Shown one piece after another: positions 43,300 to 55,635 of a stretch of 64,000 nucleotides of DNA. Positions within the stretch are counted from its first letter, which is position 1. Every line of letters starts with the position of its first letter. Position numbers and translations under genes: made by a program. Under the pieces are notes generated by a model. The model did not search any database. It was given only the letters and a program-made list of their open reading frames with translations, and was not told the DNA's origin. Origin of the DNA: Mycolicibacterium aurum (lineage in GTDB: Bacteria; Actinomycetota; Actinomycetes; Mycobacteriales; Mycobacteriaceae). The stretch covers positions 248,001 through 312,000 of the forward strand of contig LT549889.1 of assembly GCA_900078775.1 (NCBI GenBank), read 5' to 3'.

Positions 43300-43593
43300 G
43301 TGACACCGAAAGAGTTCGCCCGCAAGGTGTTCGCGGGGCAGTGGCCGATCCTGGTGGTCGGGCTGATCCTGATCGCCGCCCTGGTCCTGGTGATCGCCGG
43401 GTACTGGCGCCGCGGCGCGCTGGTGATGGGGATCGCGGTCGGCGTCGCCGCGGTGATGCGGCTGACGCTGTCCGACGAACGTGCCGGGCTGCTCGCGATC
43501 CGTTCCCGCACAATCGATTTCACCACCACCGCGACGGTCAGCGCGACGGTGCTCTACATCGCCTGGACCATCGACCCGCTCGGCACGTCCTGA
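43300..43593 (+). CDS. DUF3017 small membrane protein
   Basis: 97 aa with three predicted membrane helices (WPILVVGLILIAALVLVIAG, GALVMGIAVGVAAVMRL and a C-terminal segment). It is the DUF3017 protein that accompanies folD across actinobacteria, 7 nt behind its stop. Function unknown. Ends 1 nt before the convergent DUF4383 gene. Confidence 0.85.
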   Translation: MTPKEFARKVFAGQWPILVVGLILIAALVLVIAGYWRRGALVMGIAVGVAAVMRLTLSDERAGLLAIRSRTIDFTTTATVSATVLYIAWTIDPLGTS

Positions 43594-43594
43594 A

Positions 43595-44059
43595 TCAGAC
43601 CGGGTCGGAGCGGGTCATCATCCCGCCCAGCGTCAGGCCGCAGCCCAGCATCGCCGCCGCCATGGCGAGGTGCAGCCAGTTCGCGGCGCCGTTGACCGGT
43701 AGCACGTTCAGCGGACCGTGGTGATCGATCAGCACGCCGTACAGCCAGATCGCGGTGGACAGCACGCCGCCGCCGAGTAGGTACGCCCGGGCGGTGCCCG
43801 CGGCCCGGGCCAGCACCAGGCCGGCGATCCCGACCGCGATGTGGGCGGTGTTGTGCAGTATCGAGACGGCGAAGATGTCCAGCAGCAGGGCGCCGGAGTC
43901 GTGGCCGGCCCAGTCCAGGCGGTCCGAGCCGGTGGTGATGCCGGGGATGAACCCGGCCACGCCTACCAACAGGAACACGGCGCCGATCACCATCGCGGCC
44001 ATCTGCACCATCGGGGCGGTGCCGCTCTCGGCAAGACGGTCGTTCTCGGGCTGCGTCAT
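43595..44059 (-). CDS. DUF4383 membrane protein
   Basis: 154 aa with four helices. The family pattern is VFLLVGVAGFIPGITTG early, SILHNTAHIAVGIAGLVLA in the middle, and a final WLHLAMAAAML helix. Conserved histidines in the second helix might bind a metal or heme, which is unproven. ATG 44059 is preceded by GAGAGG at long spacing. Confidence 0.82.
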   Translation of the reverse strand: MTQPENDRLAESGTAPMVQMAAMVIGAVFLLVGVAGFIPGITTGSDRLDWAGHDSGALLLDIFAVSILHNTAHIAVGIAGLVLARAAGTARAYLLGGGVLSTAIWLYGVLIDHHGPLNVLPVNGAANWLHLAMAAAMLGCGLTLGGMMTRSDPV

Positions 44060-44143
44060 CGGGGCGGGCCTCTCGTCGATCTTCGACCTTCTACCCACTT
44101 CGACCGACGAGTATACGTTTGCTGAAATCTACACTCGCGGAAA

Positions 44144-44875
44144 TTATGCCAGTGTCGCCCGAATGCCCACGGTGATGTAGGGCAGTGCCAGCCCATTGCT
44201 GTTGGCCAGCGCCGGATGGGTGCGCAGCAGTTCGCGGACCTCGTCCAGCGTCTGGGTACGCACCGCGGCCGGCGAGGTGATGCAGTAGCTGCGGGAGGCG
44301 ACCAGATCGATGAGCGCCTGCGGGGTCAGATAACTCGTCCACTCGACGCGGGTGCGCTCCAGATCGGTGAACGTCGCCGGCAGGGTGACCTCGTCGTTGA
44401 GCGGATCGTGTTCGTGGCCGATGATGTTGCCGAGATCTTTGACCCAGCCCATCCGTTCGTCGCGGGTGTTCCACACCAGCCCGAGCCGGCCGCCGGGACG
44501 CAGTACCCGGGCGATCTCCGCGGTCGCGCGTTGCACGTCGAACCAGTGCCAGGCCTGGGCGACCACCACCGCGTCGACGCTGTTGTCGGGCAACGGGATC
44601 TCCTCGGCGGTCCCGAGCAGGGCGGGGGTCTGCGGCAGGGATCGGCTGAGCACCTCGAGCATCTCCGGGATGGGGTCCACCGCCACCACGTCGAGTCCGC
44701 GCTCGACCAGTCGGACGGTCAGCTTCCCGGTGCCGGCGCCCAGATCCAGCACCCGCTGGGCGCCCGGCGGCAGCAGCCAGTCGATGGCCTCCGGCGGGTA
44801 GGACGGCCGGCCGCGTTCATAGGCGGCCGCCTCTTCACCGAAGGACAGGGACCGCTGTTGATCGGACTGGCTCAC
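44144..44875 (-). CDS. class I SAM-dependent methyltransferase (Rv3342-like)
   Basis: 243 aa of the Methyltransf_11 type. Motif [28 protein letters not shown], then [11 protein letters not shown] typical of the Rv3342 group. GTG start overlaps the metX stop (GTGA), so it is the third gene of the riboswitch-controlled methionine operon. Its place suggests a link to SAM use or recycling, but the acceptor is unknown. Confidence 0.9.
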   Translation of the reverse strand: MSQSDQQRSLSFGEEAAAYERGRPSYPPEAIDWLLPPGAQRVLDLGAGTGKLTVRLVERGLDVVAVDPIPEMLEVLSRSLPQTPALLGTAEEIPLPDNSVDAVVVAQAWHWFDVQRATAEIARVLRPGGRLGLVWNTRDERMGWVKDLGNIIGHEHDPLNDEVTLPATFTDLERTRVEWTSYLTPQALIDLVASRSYCITSPAAVRTQTLDEVRELLRTHPALANSNGLALPYITVGIRATLA

Positions 44876-46002
44876 CGGGACGCGATCTCCAGGGTCTGCC
44901 GGATCAACGGGTTCACCGCGTCGGTCTCCACCAGGAACCCGTCGTGGCCGTAGATCGAGTCCACGATGCTGAGTTCGGCACAGCCGGGCAGCAGATCGGC
45001 CAGTTCCTGTTGCTGGCGCAGCGGGTAGAGCCGGTCGGAGGTGATACCGCCCACCACGACCGGCACCGGGCAGCTCGTCAGGGCCGCGGCCACGCCGCCG
45101 CGCCCGCGACCGACGTCATGACTGCTCAGCGCGTCGGTCAGGGCGACGTAGGTGCCCGCGTCGAAGCGGGAGACCAGCTTGCCGCCCTGGTGCTCCAGGT
45201 AGCTCTGCACCGCGTAGCGGCCGCCGTTGGTCGGGTCCTCGTCGCCCTGGGCGGTGTTGGCGAACCGCGAATCCAGTTCGGCCTCACCGCGGTAGGTCAG
45301 ATGGGCGATCCGGCGGGCGATCTCCAGACCGGCCGCCGGGGTGCGCCCGGTGCCGTAGTAGTCCCCGCCGTTCCAGTCCGGGTCGGCCTTGATCGCGGCG
45401 ACCTGGGTGCTCTGGGTGCCGATCTGGTCGGCAGTCGCGCGCGCCCCGACTGCCAGGACCAACCCGGCGCGCACGGTGTCGGGGTGCCCGACGATCCACT
45501 CCAGCGCGCGGGCCCCGCCCATCGAACCGCCGATCACCGCGGCGACTCCGGTGATGCCCAGCTTGGCCAGCGCGGCCAGGTCGGCATTGACCTGATCGCG
45601 GATGGTGATGGCGGGGAACCTTGAGCCCCAAGGCTTTCCGTCCGGTGCGATCGAACTGGGCCCGGTCGAGCCGCGGCAGCCGCCGAGGGCGTTGGTGGCG
45701 ATGGCGCACCAACGGTCGGTGTCGATGGTCGCGCCGGGACCGGCCACCCCGTCCCACCAACCCGGGGTCGGATGGTCGGGGCCGGCCGGGCCGGTGATGT
45801 GGGAGTCGCCGGTGAGGGCGTGCAGCACCATGACGACGTTGTCACGTTCGGGGGACAGCTCACCCCAGCGCTGGAACGCGATGGACACCTGGTCGATCAC
45901 CACGCCGCTCTCCAGCGTCAGGGCGCCGATGTCGACGACGCCGATCTCACCTTCTGCGGGCAGCGTCGAGGGCACGTCGGTCAGTATGTCGAATGTCGTC
46001 AC
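44872..46002 (-). CDS. metX: homoserine O-acetyltransferase
   Basis: 376-aa alpha/beta hydrolase that transfers acetyl from acetyl-CoA to homoserine. Nucleophile Ser160 in [13 protein letters not shown], the family segment [14 protein letters not shown], and C-terminal catalytic Asp ([11 protein letters not shown]) and His (YGHDGF) are all present. Starts 8 nt after metY. Its product is the substrate of MetY. Confidence 0.96.
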   Translation of the reverse strand: MTTFDILTDVPSTLPAEGEIGVVDIGALTLESGVVIDQVSIAFQRWGELSPERDNVVMVLHALTGDSHITGPAGPDHPTPGWWDGVAGPGATIDTDRWCAIATNALGGCRGSTGPSSIAPDGKPWGSRFPAITIRDQVNADLAALAKLGITGVAAVIGGSMGGARALEWIVGHPDTVRAGLVLAVGARATADQIGTQSTQVAAIKADPDWNGGDYYGTGRTPAAGLEIARRIAHLTYRGEAELDSRFANTAQGDEDPTNGGRYAVQSYLEHQGGKLVSRFDAGTYVALTDALSSHDVGRGRGGVAAALTSCPVPVVVGGITSDRLYPLRQQQELADLLPGCAELSIVDSIYGHDGFLVETDAVNPLIRQTLEIASR

Positions 46003-46010
46003 GGCTGCTC

Positions 46011-47351
46011 TCAGACCGACTCGACCGTCTGCCCGCTGCCGGCGAAGGCCCGCGCCGCGGCGAAGCCCTGCTCCAGGTCGGCCAGGATGTCCTCGATGCC
46101 CTCGATACCGACCGCCAGCCGGATCAGACCCGGGGTGACACCGGTGCTGAGCTGCTCCTCGGGGCTCAGCTGGGCGTGGGTGGTCGAGGCCGGGTGGATC
46201 ACCAGCGAGCGGACGTCACCGATGTTGGCGACGTGGCTGTGCAGGGTCAGCGCGTCGACGAAGGCCTTGCCGGCTTCGATTCCGCCGGCCAGCTCGAAGG
46301 CCAGCACCGCGCCGGTGCCCTTCGGGGCGATCTTGCGGCCCAGCTCGTACCACGGGGAGGTGGGCAGGCCGGCGTAGTTCACCGAGACGACCTCGTCGCG
46401 GCCGGACAGGAATTCGGCGACCTTGAGCGCGTTGGACACGTGCCGCTCGACGCGCAGCGACAACGTCTCCAGGCCCTGGGCGATGAGGAAGGCATTGAAC
46501 GGTGCAAGGGCGCTCCCCAGGTCACGCAGCAGCTGCACCCGGGCCTTGAGCGCGTAGGCCGGCGGGCCGAGTTCGGCGAACACCACCCCGTGGTAGCTCG
46601 GGTCCGGCTCGGTGAAACCGGGGAACCGGCCGCTGGCGGTCCAGTCGAAGTTGCCGCCGTCGACGATGACACCGGCGATCGCCGAACCGTGGCCGCCCAG
46701 GTACTTGGTCGCCGAGTGCACGACGATGTCGGCGCCGTGCGCGATCGGCTGGATCAGGTACGGGGTGGCGATGGTGTTGTCGACGATCAGCGGGACGCCG
46801 TTGTCGTGCGCGACGCCGGCGACGGTCGGGATGTCGAGGATGTCGATCTGGGGATTGGAGATGGTCTCGGCGAAGAACGCCTTGGTGTTCGGGCGCACCG
46901 CGGCCCGCCAGCTGTCCGGGTCGTCGGGGTTGTCCACGAAGCTGACCTCGATGCCGAGCTTGGGCAGGGTGTAGTGGAAGAGGTTGTAGGTGCCTCCGTA
47001 CAGCCGGGGGCTGGACACGATGTGGTCCCCGGCGCCGGCGAGATTCAGGATCGCGAAGGTCTCGGCGGCCTGCCCGGAGGACAGGAAGAGCGCCGCGACA
47101 CCGCCCTCGAGCGCGGCCACCCGCTGCTCGATGACATCGGTGGTCGGGTTCCCGATGCGGGTGTAGATGTTGCCGGGCTCCTGCAGCCCGAACAGCGCCG
47201 CGGCGTGCGCGGTGCTGTCGAAGGTGTAGGAGGTGGTCTGGTAGATCGGCAGCGCCCGGGCGTTGGTCGCGGTGTCCGGGGTCTGGCCGGCGTGCACCTG
47301 TTTGGTCTCGAACGACCAGGTCGCCTGGGGATCGGTATCGGGGGTGCTCAT
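46011..47351 (-). CDS. metY: O-acetylhomoserine sulfhydrylase
   Basis: 446-aa PLP enzyme of the Cys/Met metabolism family, forming homocysteine from O-acetylhomoserine and sulfide. PLP lysine 216 lies in [12 protein letters not shown], and [20 protein letters not shown] is the N-terminal signature. Annotated metC in M. tuberculosis. ATG 47351 is preceded by AGGAG at rather long spacing. The mRNA leader carries a SAM-IV riboswitch and a short upstream ORF. Confidence 0.95.
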   Translation of the reverse strand: MSTPDTDPQATWSFETKQVHAGQTPDTATNARALPIYQTTSYTFDSTAHAAALFGLQEPGNIYTRIGNPTTDVIEQRVAALEGGVAALFLSSGQAAETFAILNLAGAGDHIVSSPRLYGGTYNLFHYTLPKLGIEVSFVDNPDDPDSWRAAVRPNTKAFFAETISNPQIDILDIPTVAGVAHDNGVPLIVDNTIATPYLIQPIAHGADIVVHSATKYLGGHGSAIAGVIVDGGNFDWTASGRFPGFTEPDPSYHGVVFAELGPPAYALKARVQLLRDLGSALAPFNAFLIAQGLETLSLRVERHVSNALKVAEFLSGRDEVVSVNYAGLPTSPWYELGRKIAPKGTGAVLAFELAGGIEAGKAFVDALTLHSHVANIGDVRSLVIHPASTTHAQLSPEEQLSTGVTPGLIRLAVGIEGIEDILADLEQGFAAARAFAGSGQTVESV

Positions 47352-47400
47352 GGGTGGTTTTCTCCTGAAACGTCGGATGTGTGGTCTGGTACCGGATCGC

Positions 47401-47463
47401 TTATCGGGTGACGACAGCGACGTGCGATCGGTTCACGGACAACAACGCATGGTCGGCCTCCAT
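47401..47463 (-). CDS. 20-codon upstream ORF in the metY leader
   Basis: ATG 47463 to TAA 47401-47403 encodes 20 residues beginning MEADHALLSVN. It lies between the riboswitch and metY, with AGGAG about 13 nt upstream, too far for strong initiation. It could couple riboswitch state to metY translation or be chance. Confidence 0.25.
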   Translation of the reverse strand: MEADHALLSVNRSHVAVVTR

Positions 47464-47481
47464 CAGGTTTCCCTGTCTCCT

Positions 47482-47630
47482 GGGGTCCGATCCGACGGAC
47501 CCGCGCTTGCCTTACAGCCGATCGGGAAAATCCCGACGACTGCTCAACCTGGTCTTCACCCGGAGCACCCCACCGCGGTTGGAGGGTTGCCGGCCAGCAA
47601 GCCGGGGCTCGATGCTGGCACTCATGACCG
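47482..47630 (-). ncRNA. SAM-IV riboswitch
   Basis: The minus strand from 47629 reads GGTCATGAGTGCCAGC, then the core with CCGGCTTGCTGGCCGGCAAC and CCTCCAACCGCGGTGGGGTG, and near the 3' end GCAAGCGCGGGTC (47498-47510). This is the actinobacterial SAM-IV aptamer known upstream of metY-type genes. A hairpin GGGTCCG/CGGACCC (47483-47489 with 47496-47502) overlaps the 3' side and may be the expression switch. SAM binding should lower metY-metX-methyltransferase expression. TAGGCT (47637-47642) is a -10 placed to start the RNA at the aptamer. Confidence 0.9.
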
Positions 47631-47702
47631 GGACAAAGCCTAGCTCACGACGCTGACCTGGTGCCACCTGGTTGCCGCCGGTGTCGCGGCGGGCAGGAAA
47701 AC

Positions 47703-47716
47703 CTACTGGCCAGTAG
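47703..47716. promoter_or_regulatory. 14-bp perfect palindrome between metY and icd promoters
   Basis: CTACTGGCCAGTAG is self-complementary. It lies about 60 bp upstream of the riboswitch -10 and about 36 bp upstream of a possible icd-side -10 (TAGTGT, 47752-47757). It resembles TetR-type operators. The remaining bases of 47643-47762 hold nothing I recognise. Confidence 0.45.
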
Positions 47717-47762
47717 CCAAAGCTGAGCCCTCACGCGCACAACGGTCCTTGTAGTGTTGCCG

Positions 47763-47870
47763 ATGAGGGCAGACCCTGTGACCGCCATCAGAACGGTCCG
47801 GGACTGCCCACTGGTGTGGAAGTCGCCGCTGTCGGACACCCCGGCGGGGGCCGATTTCCGCTGCAACTGA
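47763..47870 (+). CDS. 35-codon leaderless ORF upstream of icd
   Basis: ATG 47763 lies five bases behind TAGTGT (47752-47757), close to leaderless geometry, and opens an uninterrupted frame to TGA 47868-47870. The peptide starts [16 protein letters not shown], has cysteines at positions 15 and 34, and ends 29 bp before icd. Mycobacteria use leaderless small ORFs as leader peptides, but coding by chance is possible in this GC content. Confidence 0.35.
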   Translation: MRADPVTAIRTVRDCPLVWKSPLSDTPAGADFRCN

Positions 47871-47899
47871 CCGACATTGAGGCCGGGAGAGAGATCCTT

Positions 47900-50137
<2,238 letters not shown>

Positions 50138-50190
50138 GGCGAATTTCCTGTGGTGCGCCCGGGCGGGCCGCAGGAAGGCACATCGGGTCT

Positions 50191-50248
50191 CGCAACGTAG
50201 TACTGCCCGCAGTACTACGTTGCGGGCGGTACTGCCGGTAGTACTACC
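50191..50248. terminator. 15-bp hairpin and adjacent palindrome between icd and a convergent gene
   Basis: CGCAACGTAGTACTG (50191-50205) and CAGTACTACGTTGCG (50210-50224) pair perfectly over the loop CCCG. Thirteen bases later GGTAGTACTACC (50237-50248) is a perfect palindrome repeating the same GTAGTAC core. Located 53 bp behind icd and 31 bp before the stop of the convergent hydrolase. No T tract. Likely a two-way terminator. Confidence 0.65.
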
Positions 50249-50279
50249 TTCTGTATCGCCTTGTCCGCCCGAAATCGTG

Positions 50280-51119
50280 TTATCCCGCCGGCGGTGCCTG
50301 GCGCTTGGGGGCGGTGTGCTCGTCGACGAAGTCGCCGATCACCTCGGTGATCACCCCGGGCGCCTCCAGCATCGGGATGTGCCCGAGGCCTGGCAGCCGG
50401 GTGACCGTGGCGTGCGTCGGCAGATGCTCGATGAAGTACCTGGTTCCGCGCGGACTGGGAAAGACCCGGTCCTTCTCACACAACACCAGGTGGGTGGGTG
50501 CGGCGACCTCGGCCAGTTCTAGCAGCCCGGGCAGCCGCAGCGTCTTCATCAGCAGCTGCACGTAGGCCGTGCAGTGCGTGGCGTCGGCGACCAGGTCGAC
50601 CAGATCCGCGCGGCTCGGGCCGTCGGCGGGACCGCTGACCGGCAGTGTGGCGATCCGGGTGGCGAACGGCAGGTCCAGGATGCGCGGGCCGATCAGCCGG
50701 GCCGCGGCCAGGACCGGGCCGCCGAGTAGGAACTTCAGCACCGTCTCGTACTTGGTGGGGGAGTGCCTGGCCCATCCGCCCGCGGGCGCGATGGCGGTCA
50801 GGGTGCGGGCACGGCCCCGGCGCTCCAGTTCGAAGGCGACCCAGCCGCCCAGTGAGTTCCCGACGATATGCGCTGTGCCCCAGCCGATCTGGTCCATCCT
50901 GCGTTCGACGTCGTCGACCAGGGTGGCGGTGTCCAGCATCCAGGTACCGGACCGGGCACCCCCATGGTGACCGACCATGGTGGGGGCCAGTACCTCGAAT
51001 CGGTCGGTGTCGGCCAGTTGGTCGGCCACTGTCCGCCACACGTTCTGTGAGCACAGGAACGGATGCAGCATGAGAACCGGTTCACCCGCCCCGCGGTGAA
51101 TGGGTGCACGTTGGGTCAT
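50280..51119 (-). CDS. alpha/beta hydrolase
   Basis: 279 aa. Oxyanion region LMLHPFLCSQNVW, nucleophile Ser89 in GNSLGG, acid Asp in CEKDRVFP and His in GLGHIPM complete the triad. No signal peptide, so cytoplasmic, with an undetermined ester or epoxide-like substrate. ATG 51119 was chosen because TACTGT ends seven bases upstream. Confidence 0.87.
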   Translation of the reverse strand: MTQRAPIHRGAGEPVLMLHPFLCSQNVWRTVADQLADTDRFEVLAPTMVGHHGGARSGTWMLDTATLVDDVERRMDQIGWGTAHIVGNSLGGWVAFELERRGRARTLTAIAPAGGWARHSPTKYETVLKFLLGGPVLAAARLIGPRILDLPFATRIATLPVSGPADGPSRADLVDLVADATHCTAYVQLLMKTLRLPGLLELAEVAAPTHLVLCEKDRVFPSPRGTRYFIEHLPTHATVTRLPGLGHIPMLEAPGVITEVIGDFVDEHTAPKRQAPPAG

Positions 51120-51126
51120 CTGCCCG

Positions 51127-51132
51127 ACAGTA
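51127..51132 (-). promoter_or_regulatory. -10 element of the leaderless hydrolase gene
   Basis: TACTGT on the minus strand, followed by seven bases and ATG 51119. No Shine-Dalgarno. Confidence 0.4.
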
Positions 51133-51193
51133 TGGCGGTACCGGCGGTACTGCAAGGCCCGCATGTCCGCGGGTTCGGCTAGGGTCGTGCTCC

Positions 51194-51997
51194 GTGATCG
51201 TCACCACCGTCAACGTCAACGGCATCCGCGCAGCGGTCAAACAGCGGTCCACGGAGAACCTCGGACTGCTCCCGTGGCTGAAGGAGAGCTCGGCGGACAT
51301 CGTCTGTCTGCAGGAGACCCGCGCCGACGACGATCAGCTCGCCGATGCTCTTGCACCCGCGCTGGCCGACGGCTGGCACCTGGCCGCGGCCGCCCCGCAC
51401 GTGAAGGGTCGCAACGGTGTCGCCGTGCTGTCGCGCACCCCGTTCGACGCGGTCCGGATCGGTTCGGGCGCCGAGGAATTCGCCACGCACGGCCGCTACA
51501 TCGAGGTCGACACCGCCGGTCTCACGGTGGCCAGCGTGTACCTGCCGACCGGTGAGGCCGAGACCGACCGGCAGCTGGAGAAGGAACGTTTCATGGCCGC
51601 GGTGCAGGCGCGGATGGCCGACCTGCTGGCCACCGGTGGTGACACCGTGCTCTGCGGGGACTGGAACATCGCGCACACCGAACGCGACATCAAGAACTGG
51701 AAGGGCAACGTCAAGAAGGCCGGCTTCCTGCCCGGCGAACGGCAGTGGCTGACCGATCTGATGGGGACCGGCTGGGTGGACGTGGTCCGCCGGCTGCACC
51801 CGGACGTCGAGGGCGGCCCGTACAGCTGGTGGTCCTGGCGTGGCAAGGCCTTCGACAACGACGCCGGCTGGCGCATCGACTACCACCTGGCCAGCCCGGG
51901 GTTGGCGGCCCGCGCGGTGTCGGCGAATGTGGACCGGGCCGAGCTGTACGCCCTGCGCTGGTCGGATCACGCCCCGGTCAACGTCGAGTTCAGCTGA
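51194..51997 (+). CDS. xthA: exodeoxyribonuclease III / AP endonuclease
   Basis: 267-aa EEP nuclease of base-excision repair. Catalytic set: Asn9 region NVNGIRAA, Glu41 in LQETR, GDWNIAH (Asp/Asn) and the terminal SDHAPV (Asp-His). GTG 51194 follows TAGGGT (51180-51185) by eight bases, another probable leaderless start. The 3' end overlaps the convergent lipase gene by 8 bp. Confidence 0.94.
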   Translation: MIVTTVNVNGIRAAVKQRSTENLGLLPWLKESSADIVCLQETRADDDQLADALAPALADGWHLAAAAPHVKGRNGVAVLSRTPFDAVRIGSGAEEFATHGRYIEVDTAGLTVASVYLPTGEAETDRQLEKERFMAAVQARMADLLATGGDTVLCGDWNIAHTERDIKNWKGNVKKAGFLPGERQWLTDLMGTGWVDVVRRLHPDVEGGPYSWWSWRGKAFDNDAGWRIDYHLASPGLAARAVSANVDRAELYALRWSDHAPVNVEFS

Positions 51998-53039
51998 CCG
52001 GACATGGCCCGGTCGCACCGGCCGGATCGTTGACGGCGGCGTCGACTGCCGCCAGAACCCTTGGATCCCAGGTGATCCCGGTGTCCCACGGCAGTCCGGC
52101 CAGATCGGACACGAAGATGCTGTGGGTGTCGTCGAAGGTCAGGCAGCGCCGGTGCGGCAATACCCGGTCGCTGACGTCGACGGCCAGGGCGCTGGACAGC
52201 GCCACGATCCCGTCATTGGGCCACACACTCGGGTTCACCGGGCCGGCGCCCGCCGGTGCGGTGAAGCGGTTCCCGCCGATCAGCGTCACCGGGATCTCGT
52301 CGAGGACCCCGGCCTGGAACTCGTTCCAGCCGCCGAGCCCCATCAGGTAGGCCTGGTTGACCTCACGGCCCGACCCGGCCACCAGTCGCTCGACCTCGGC
52401 CTTGAGGTCGTCCATCGCGGTCTCGCAGAACGCGTCGCCCAGGCAGGCCGACTTCGGGGTCAGCCCGTGCGCGTAGTCGGACAGGTAGCTGCCCTGCCAG
52501 GGGGTGCCGATGGTGATCAGCGACCGGATCCGGATCGGTGACCCGAGGCCCTGCAGCACCCGGATCGCCGACCGCGAGTACAGCCCGCCCATCGAGTGTC
52601 CGACGATGTCGATCTCGCCGGCGCCGTGCTGCTCGTGCAGGTAGGTCAGGAACCGGGCCAGCCGCTCACCGGCGGTGTCGATGCTGCCGGTGGAGTCCAC
52701 GGTCATGTTGTCCGGCAACGTGATCGGGCAGTCGCCGAACGCCCCGAACCCGTCCTGGTCGGTCACCGGCCCGCGCCCGGCCATCGCGGGGGAGGTGTAC
52801 ACCGTGTGCCCCTGTGCCAGCAGATGTTCGCGCAGCGCGGTGTCGGTGTTCCCGGCGGCCAGTCCGGTGCCGCAGGCCTGGGTGGGTGTGGTGAACGGGC
52901 TGACGGCGTTGCCGCCGGACACGATGACCACGGTGCGGCCCGTCGGTGGGGCAGCCTGCCCGACCGGGATGCCGAACCCGGCGGCGAGCCCGGTGGTGAA
53001 GACGGTGAGCAGGGTGGCCAGAGCTCGGTGCACGCGCAT
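51990..53039 (-). CDS. secreted triacylglycerol lipase-type alpha/beta hydrolase
   Basis: 349 aa with a cleavable signal peptide (about 1-29, ending VGQAA). Nucleophile Ser149 in GHSMGG, followed by LITIGTPWQGS, as in bacterial lipases of the EstA/LipA type. Six cysteines in the mature part fit an extracellular protein. AGGGG lies before the ATG, and TATTAT (53065-53070) is a good -10 about 26 bp upstream. Confidence 0.87.
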   Translation of the reverse strand: MRVHRALATLLTVFTTGLAAGFGIPVGQAAPPTGRTVVIVSGGNAVSPFTTPTQACGTGLAAGNTDTALREHLLAQGHTVYTSPAMAGRGPVTDQDGFGAFGDCPITLPDNMTVDSTGSIDTAGERLARFLTYLHEQHGAGEIDIVGHSMGGLYSRSAIRVLQGLGSPIRIRSLITIGTPWQGSYLSDYAHGLTPKSACLGDAFCETAMDDLKAEVERLVAGSGREVNQAYLMGLGGWNEFQAGVLDEIPVTLIGGNRFTAPAGAGPVNPSVWPNDGIVALSSALAVDVSDRVLPHRRCLTFDDTHSIFVSDLAGLPWDTGITWDPRVLAAVDAAVNDPAGATGPCPVS

Positions 53040-53063
53040 CCCCTATTTATTGACGGTGGCGTA

Positions 53064-53070
53064 GATAATA
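53064..53070. promoter_or_regulatory. shared divergent -10 region, lipase and trpS
   Basis: GATAATA reads as GATAAT on the plus strand (toward trpS) and TATTAT on the minus strand (toward the lipase). Both are near-consensus -10 hexamers occupying almost the same base pairs. Confidence 0.45.
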
Positions 53071-53099
53071 GCGTGGCGAGGCCGGAAAACAGCGCATGA

Positions 53100-54140
<1,041 letters not shown>

Positions 54141-54159
54141 CCGCCCGAAAGGGGTGCCC

Positions 54160-55215
54160 ATGGCCGACCGCGAGGCGGTGTCGACAGCCACGTCCGACCC
54201 GGACAAACCCGGCGTGATGGACCGGTTACGCAGCCGCTTCGGGTGGTTCGACCGGGCCATGCGGGCCCAGCAGCGGTACAACGACAGCAAGGGCGACTTC
54301 TACGCCGCCGGCATCACCTACTTCACCATCTTTGCGCTGTTCCCGCTGCTCATGGTCGGTTTCTCGGTCGGCGGTTTCGTGCTGGCCAACCAGCCCGAAC
54401 TGATGGTCGAGCTGGAGGGCCGGATCCGCTCGGCGGTCTCGGGTGACCTCGGCTCCCAGCTGGTGGACCTGATGGACTCGGCAATCGATTCCCGCGGCAC
54501 CGTCGGCCTGATCGGCCTGGCCACCGCGGCCTGGGCCGGTTTGGGCTGGATGGCCAATCTGCGCGAGGCGCTGAGCCAGATGTGGGAGCAGCGGCACGAG
54601 CCCAAGGGCTTCGTGGCCACCAAGCTGAGCGACCTGCTGGCGCTGCTGTCGGCGTTCGTGGCGATGACCCTGACCATCGGTCTGACCGCGCTGAGCAAAC
54701 AGTCGGCAATGACGGCGGTGCTGAACTGGATCGGCATGCCCGATGCCCCCGGACTGGGCGTCGGGCTGCAGATCGCGTCCTGGGTGATGTCGCTGCTGAT
54801 TTCCTGGATGCTGTTCACCTGGATCATCGCCCGGCTGCCCCGGGAGTCGGTCAGCTTCCGCAGCTCGCTGCGGGCGGGCCTGCTCGCAGCGATCGGTTTC
54901 GAGATCTTCAAACAGGTCGCCTCGATCTACCTGCAGTCGGTGCTGACCGGTCCGGCGGGTGCGACGTTCGGCCCGGTGCTGGGCCTGATGGTCTTCGCCT
55001 ACATCACCGCCCGGCTGATCCTGTTCGCCACCGCCTGGGCGGCCACCGCCCCCGAGAACCTGGCCGCCTTGCCGGTCGACCCGCCCGGGCCGGTCCGGAT
55101 CAGCCCGCGGATCCAGGTCCGCGACGGTATCGGGATGCCCGGTGCGGTGGCCGGTTTCGCGGCCGGCGCGATCGGCGGATTCGGTCTGTCCCGGCTGCTG
55201 CGCTCCCGGCGTTAG
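54160..55215 (+). CDS. YihY/UPF0761 family membrane protein
   Basis: 351 aa with six helices. Family signature KGDFYAAGITYFTIFALFPLL after an amphipathic N-terminus, and GLGWMANLREALSQMW. Often misnamed ribonuclease BN; function unproven. ATG 54160 is preceded by GAAAGGGG. Probably cotranscribed with trpS, as in M. tuberculosis (Rv3336c-Rv3335c). Its stop overlaps the convergent SMR gene by 4 bp. Confidence 0.88.
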   Translation: MADREAVSTATSDPDKPGVMDRLRSRFGWFDRAMRAQQRYNDSKGDFYAAGITYFTIFALFPLLMVGFSVGGFVLANQPELMVELEGRIRSAVSGDLGSQLVDLMDSAIDSRGTVGLIGLATAAWAGLGWMANLREALSQMWEQRHEPKGFVATKLSDLLALLSAFVAMTLTIGLTALSKQSAMTAVLNWIGMPDAPGLGVGLQIASWVMSLLISWMLFTWIIARLPRESVSFRSSLRAGLLAAIGFEIFKQVASIYLQSVLTGPAGATFGPVLGLMVFAYITARLILFATAWAATAPENLAALPVDPPGPVRISPRIQVRDGIGMPGAVAGFAAGAIGGFGLSRLLRSRR

Positions 55216-55529
55216 TGCGTGATCAGCTTGAGGCCGACCACACAGCCGACGATGCCCAGGAGCAACAACACCTTGATCACCGAAGTGGTCTCCGAGCCGG
55301 TGAACATCGCGTAGGCCACCGTGAGTGACGCCCCGATGCCCACCCAGACGGCGTAGCTGGTCCCGACCGGCAGGGTGCGCATCGCATAGGCCAGCCCGAT
55401 CATCGACAGCACCACCGCCACCCCGAACACGACCGACGGACCCAGCTTGCTGAAGCCTGCCGACCGGCCCAGCGCGGTCGCCCAGACGGCTTCCAGCACG
55501 CCCGAGACCACCAGAATCAGCCACGCCAC
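55212..55529 (-). CDS. gdx: SMR-family guanidinium exporter Gdx (SugE-type)
   Basis: 105 aa with four helices. The Gdx/SugE subtype is shown by MAWLILVVSGVLEAVWATAL with Glu13 as the proton/substrate site, and by LPVGTSYAVWVGIGA. Gdx proteins form dual-topology dimers exporting guanidinium in exchange for protons. GTG 55529 is preceded by GGAGG (55536-55540). A guanidine-III riboswitch directly upstream supports the substrate. Confidence 0.92.
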   Translation of the reverse strand: MAWLILVVSGVLEAVWATALGRSAGFSKLGPSVVFGVAVVLSMIGLAYAMRTLPVGTSYAVWVGIGASLTVAYAMFTGSETTSVIKVLLLLGIVGCVVGLKLITH

Positions 55530-55540
55530 GGCACACCTCC

Positions 55541-55588
55541 AAGGCTCCGTCTTGTCGCTGGCCGGGTACGGTGCCGCCTCGTCCGGTG
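55541..55588 (-). ncRNA. guanidine-III (ykkC-III) riboswitch
   Basis: The minus strand carries the conserved blocks in order: CCGGACGAGG (55577-55586), ACCGTACCCGG (55562-55572), GACAAGACGG (55548-55557) and AGCC (55543-55546). These are the consensus segments of the ykkC-III pseudoknot, which turns genes on when guanidinium is bound. The gdx Shine-Dalgarno begins right at its 3' edge, pointing to translational control. Confidence 0.9.
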
Positions 55589-55635
55589 TCAGATGGTGAC
55601 AAGCCGACGGTAGCAAAGGGGTAGCGTCGCCGGCC

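Noticed and set aside
45993..47411. Long plus-strand frame opposite metY
   Set aside because: Shadow of metY; no recognisable domain and no promoter or ribosome-binding site.
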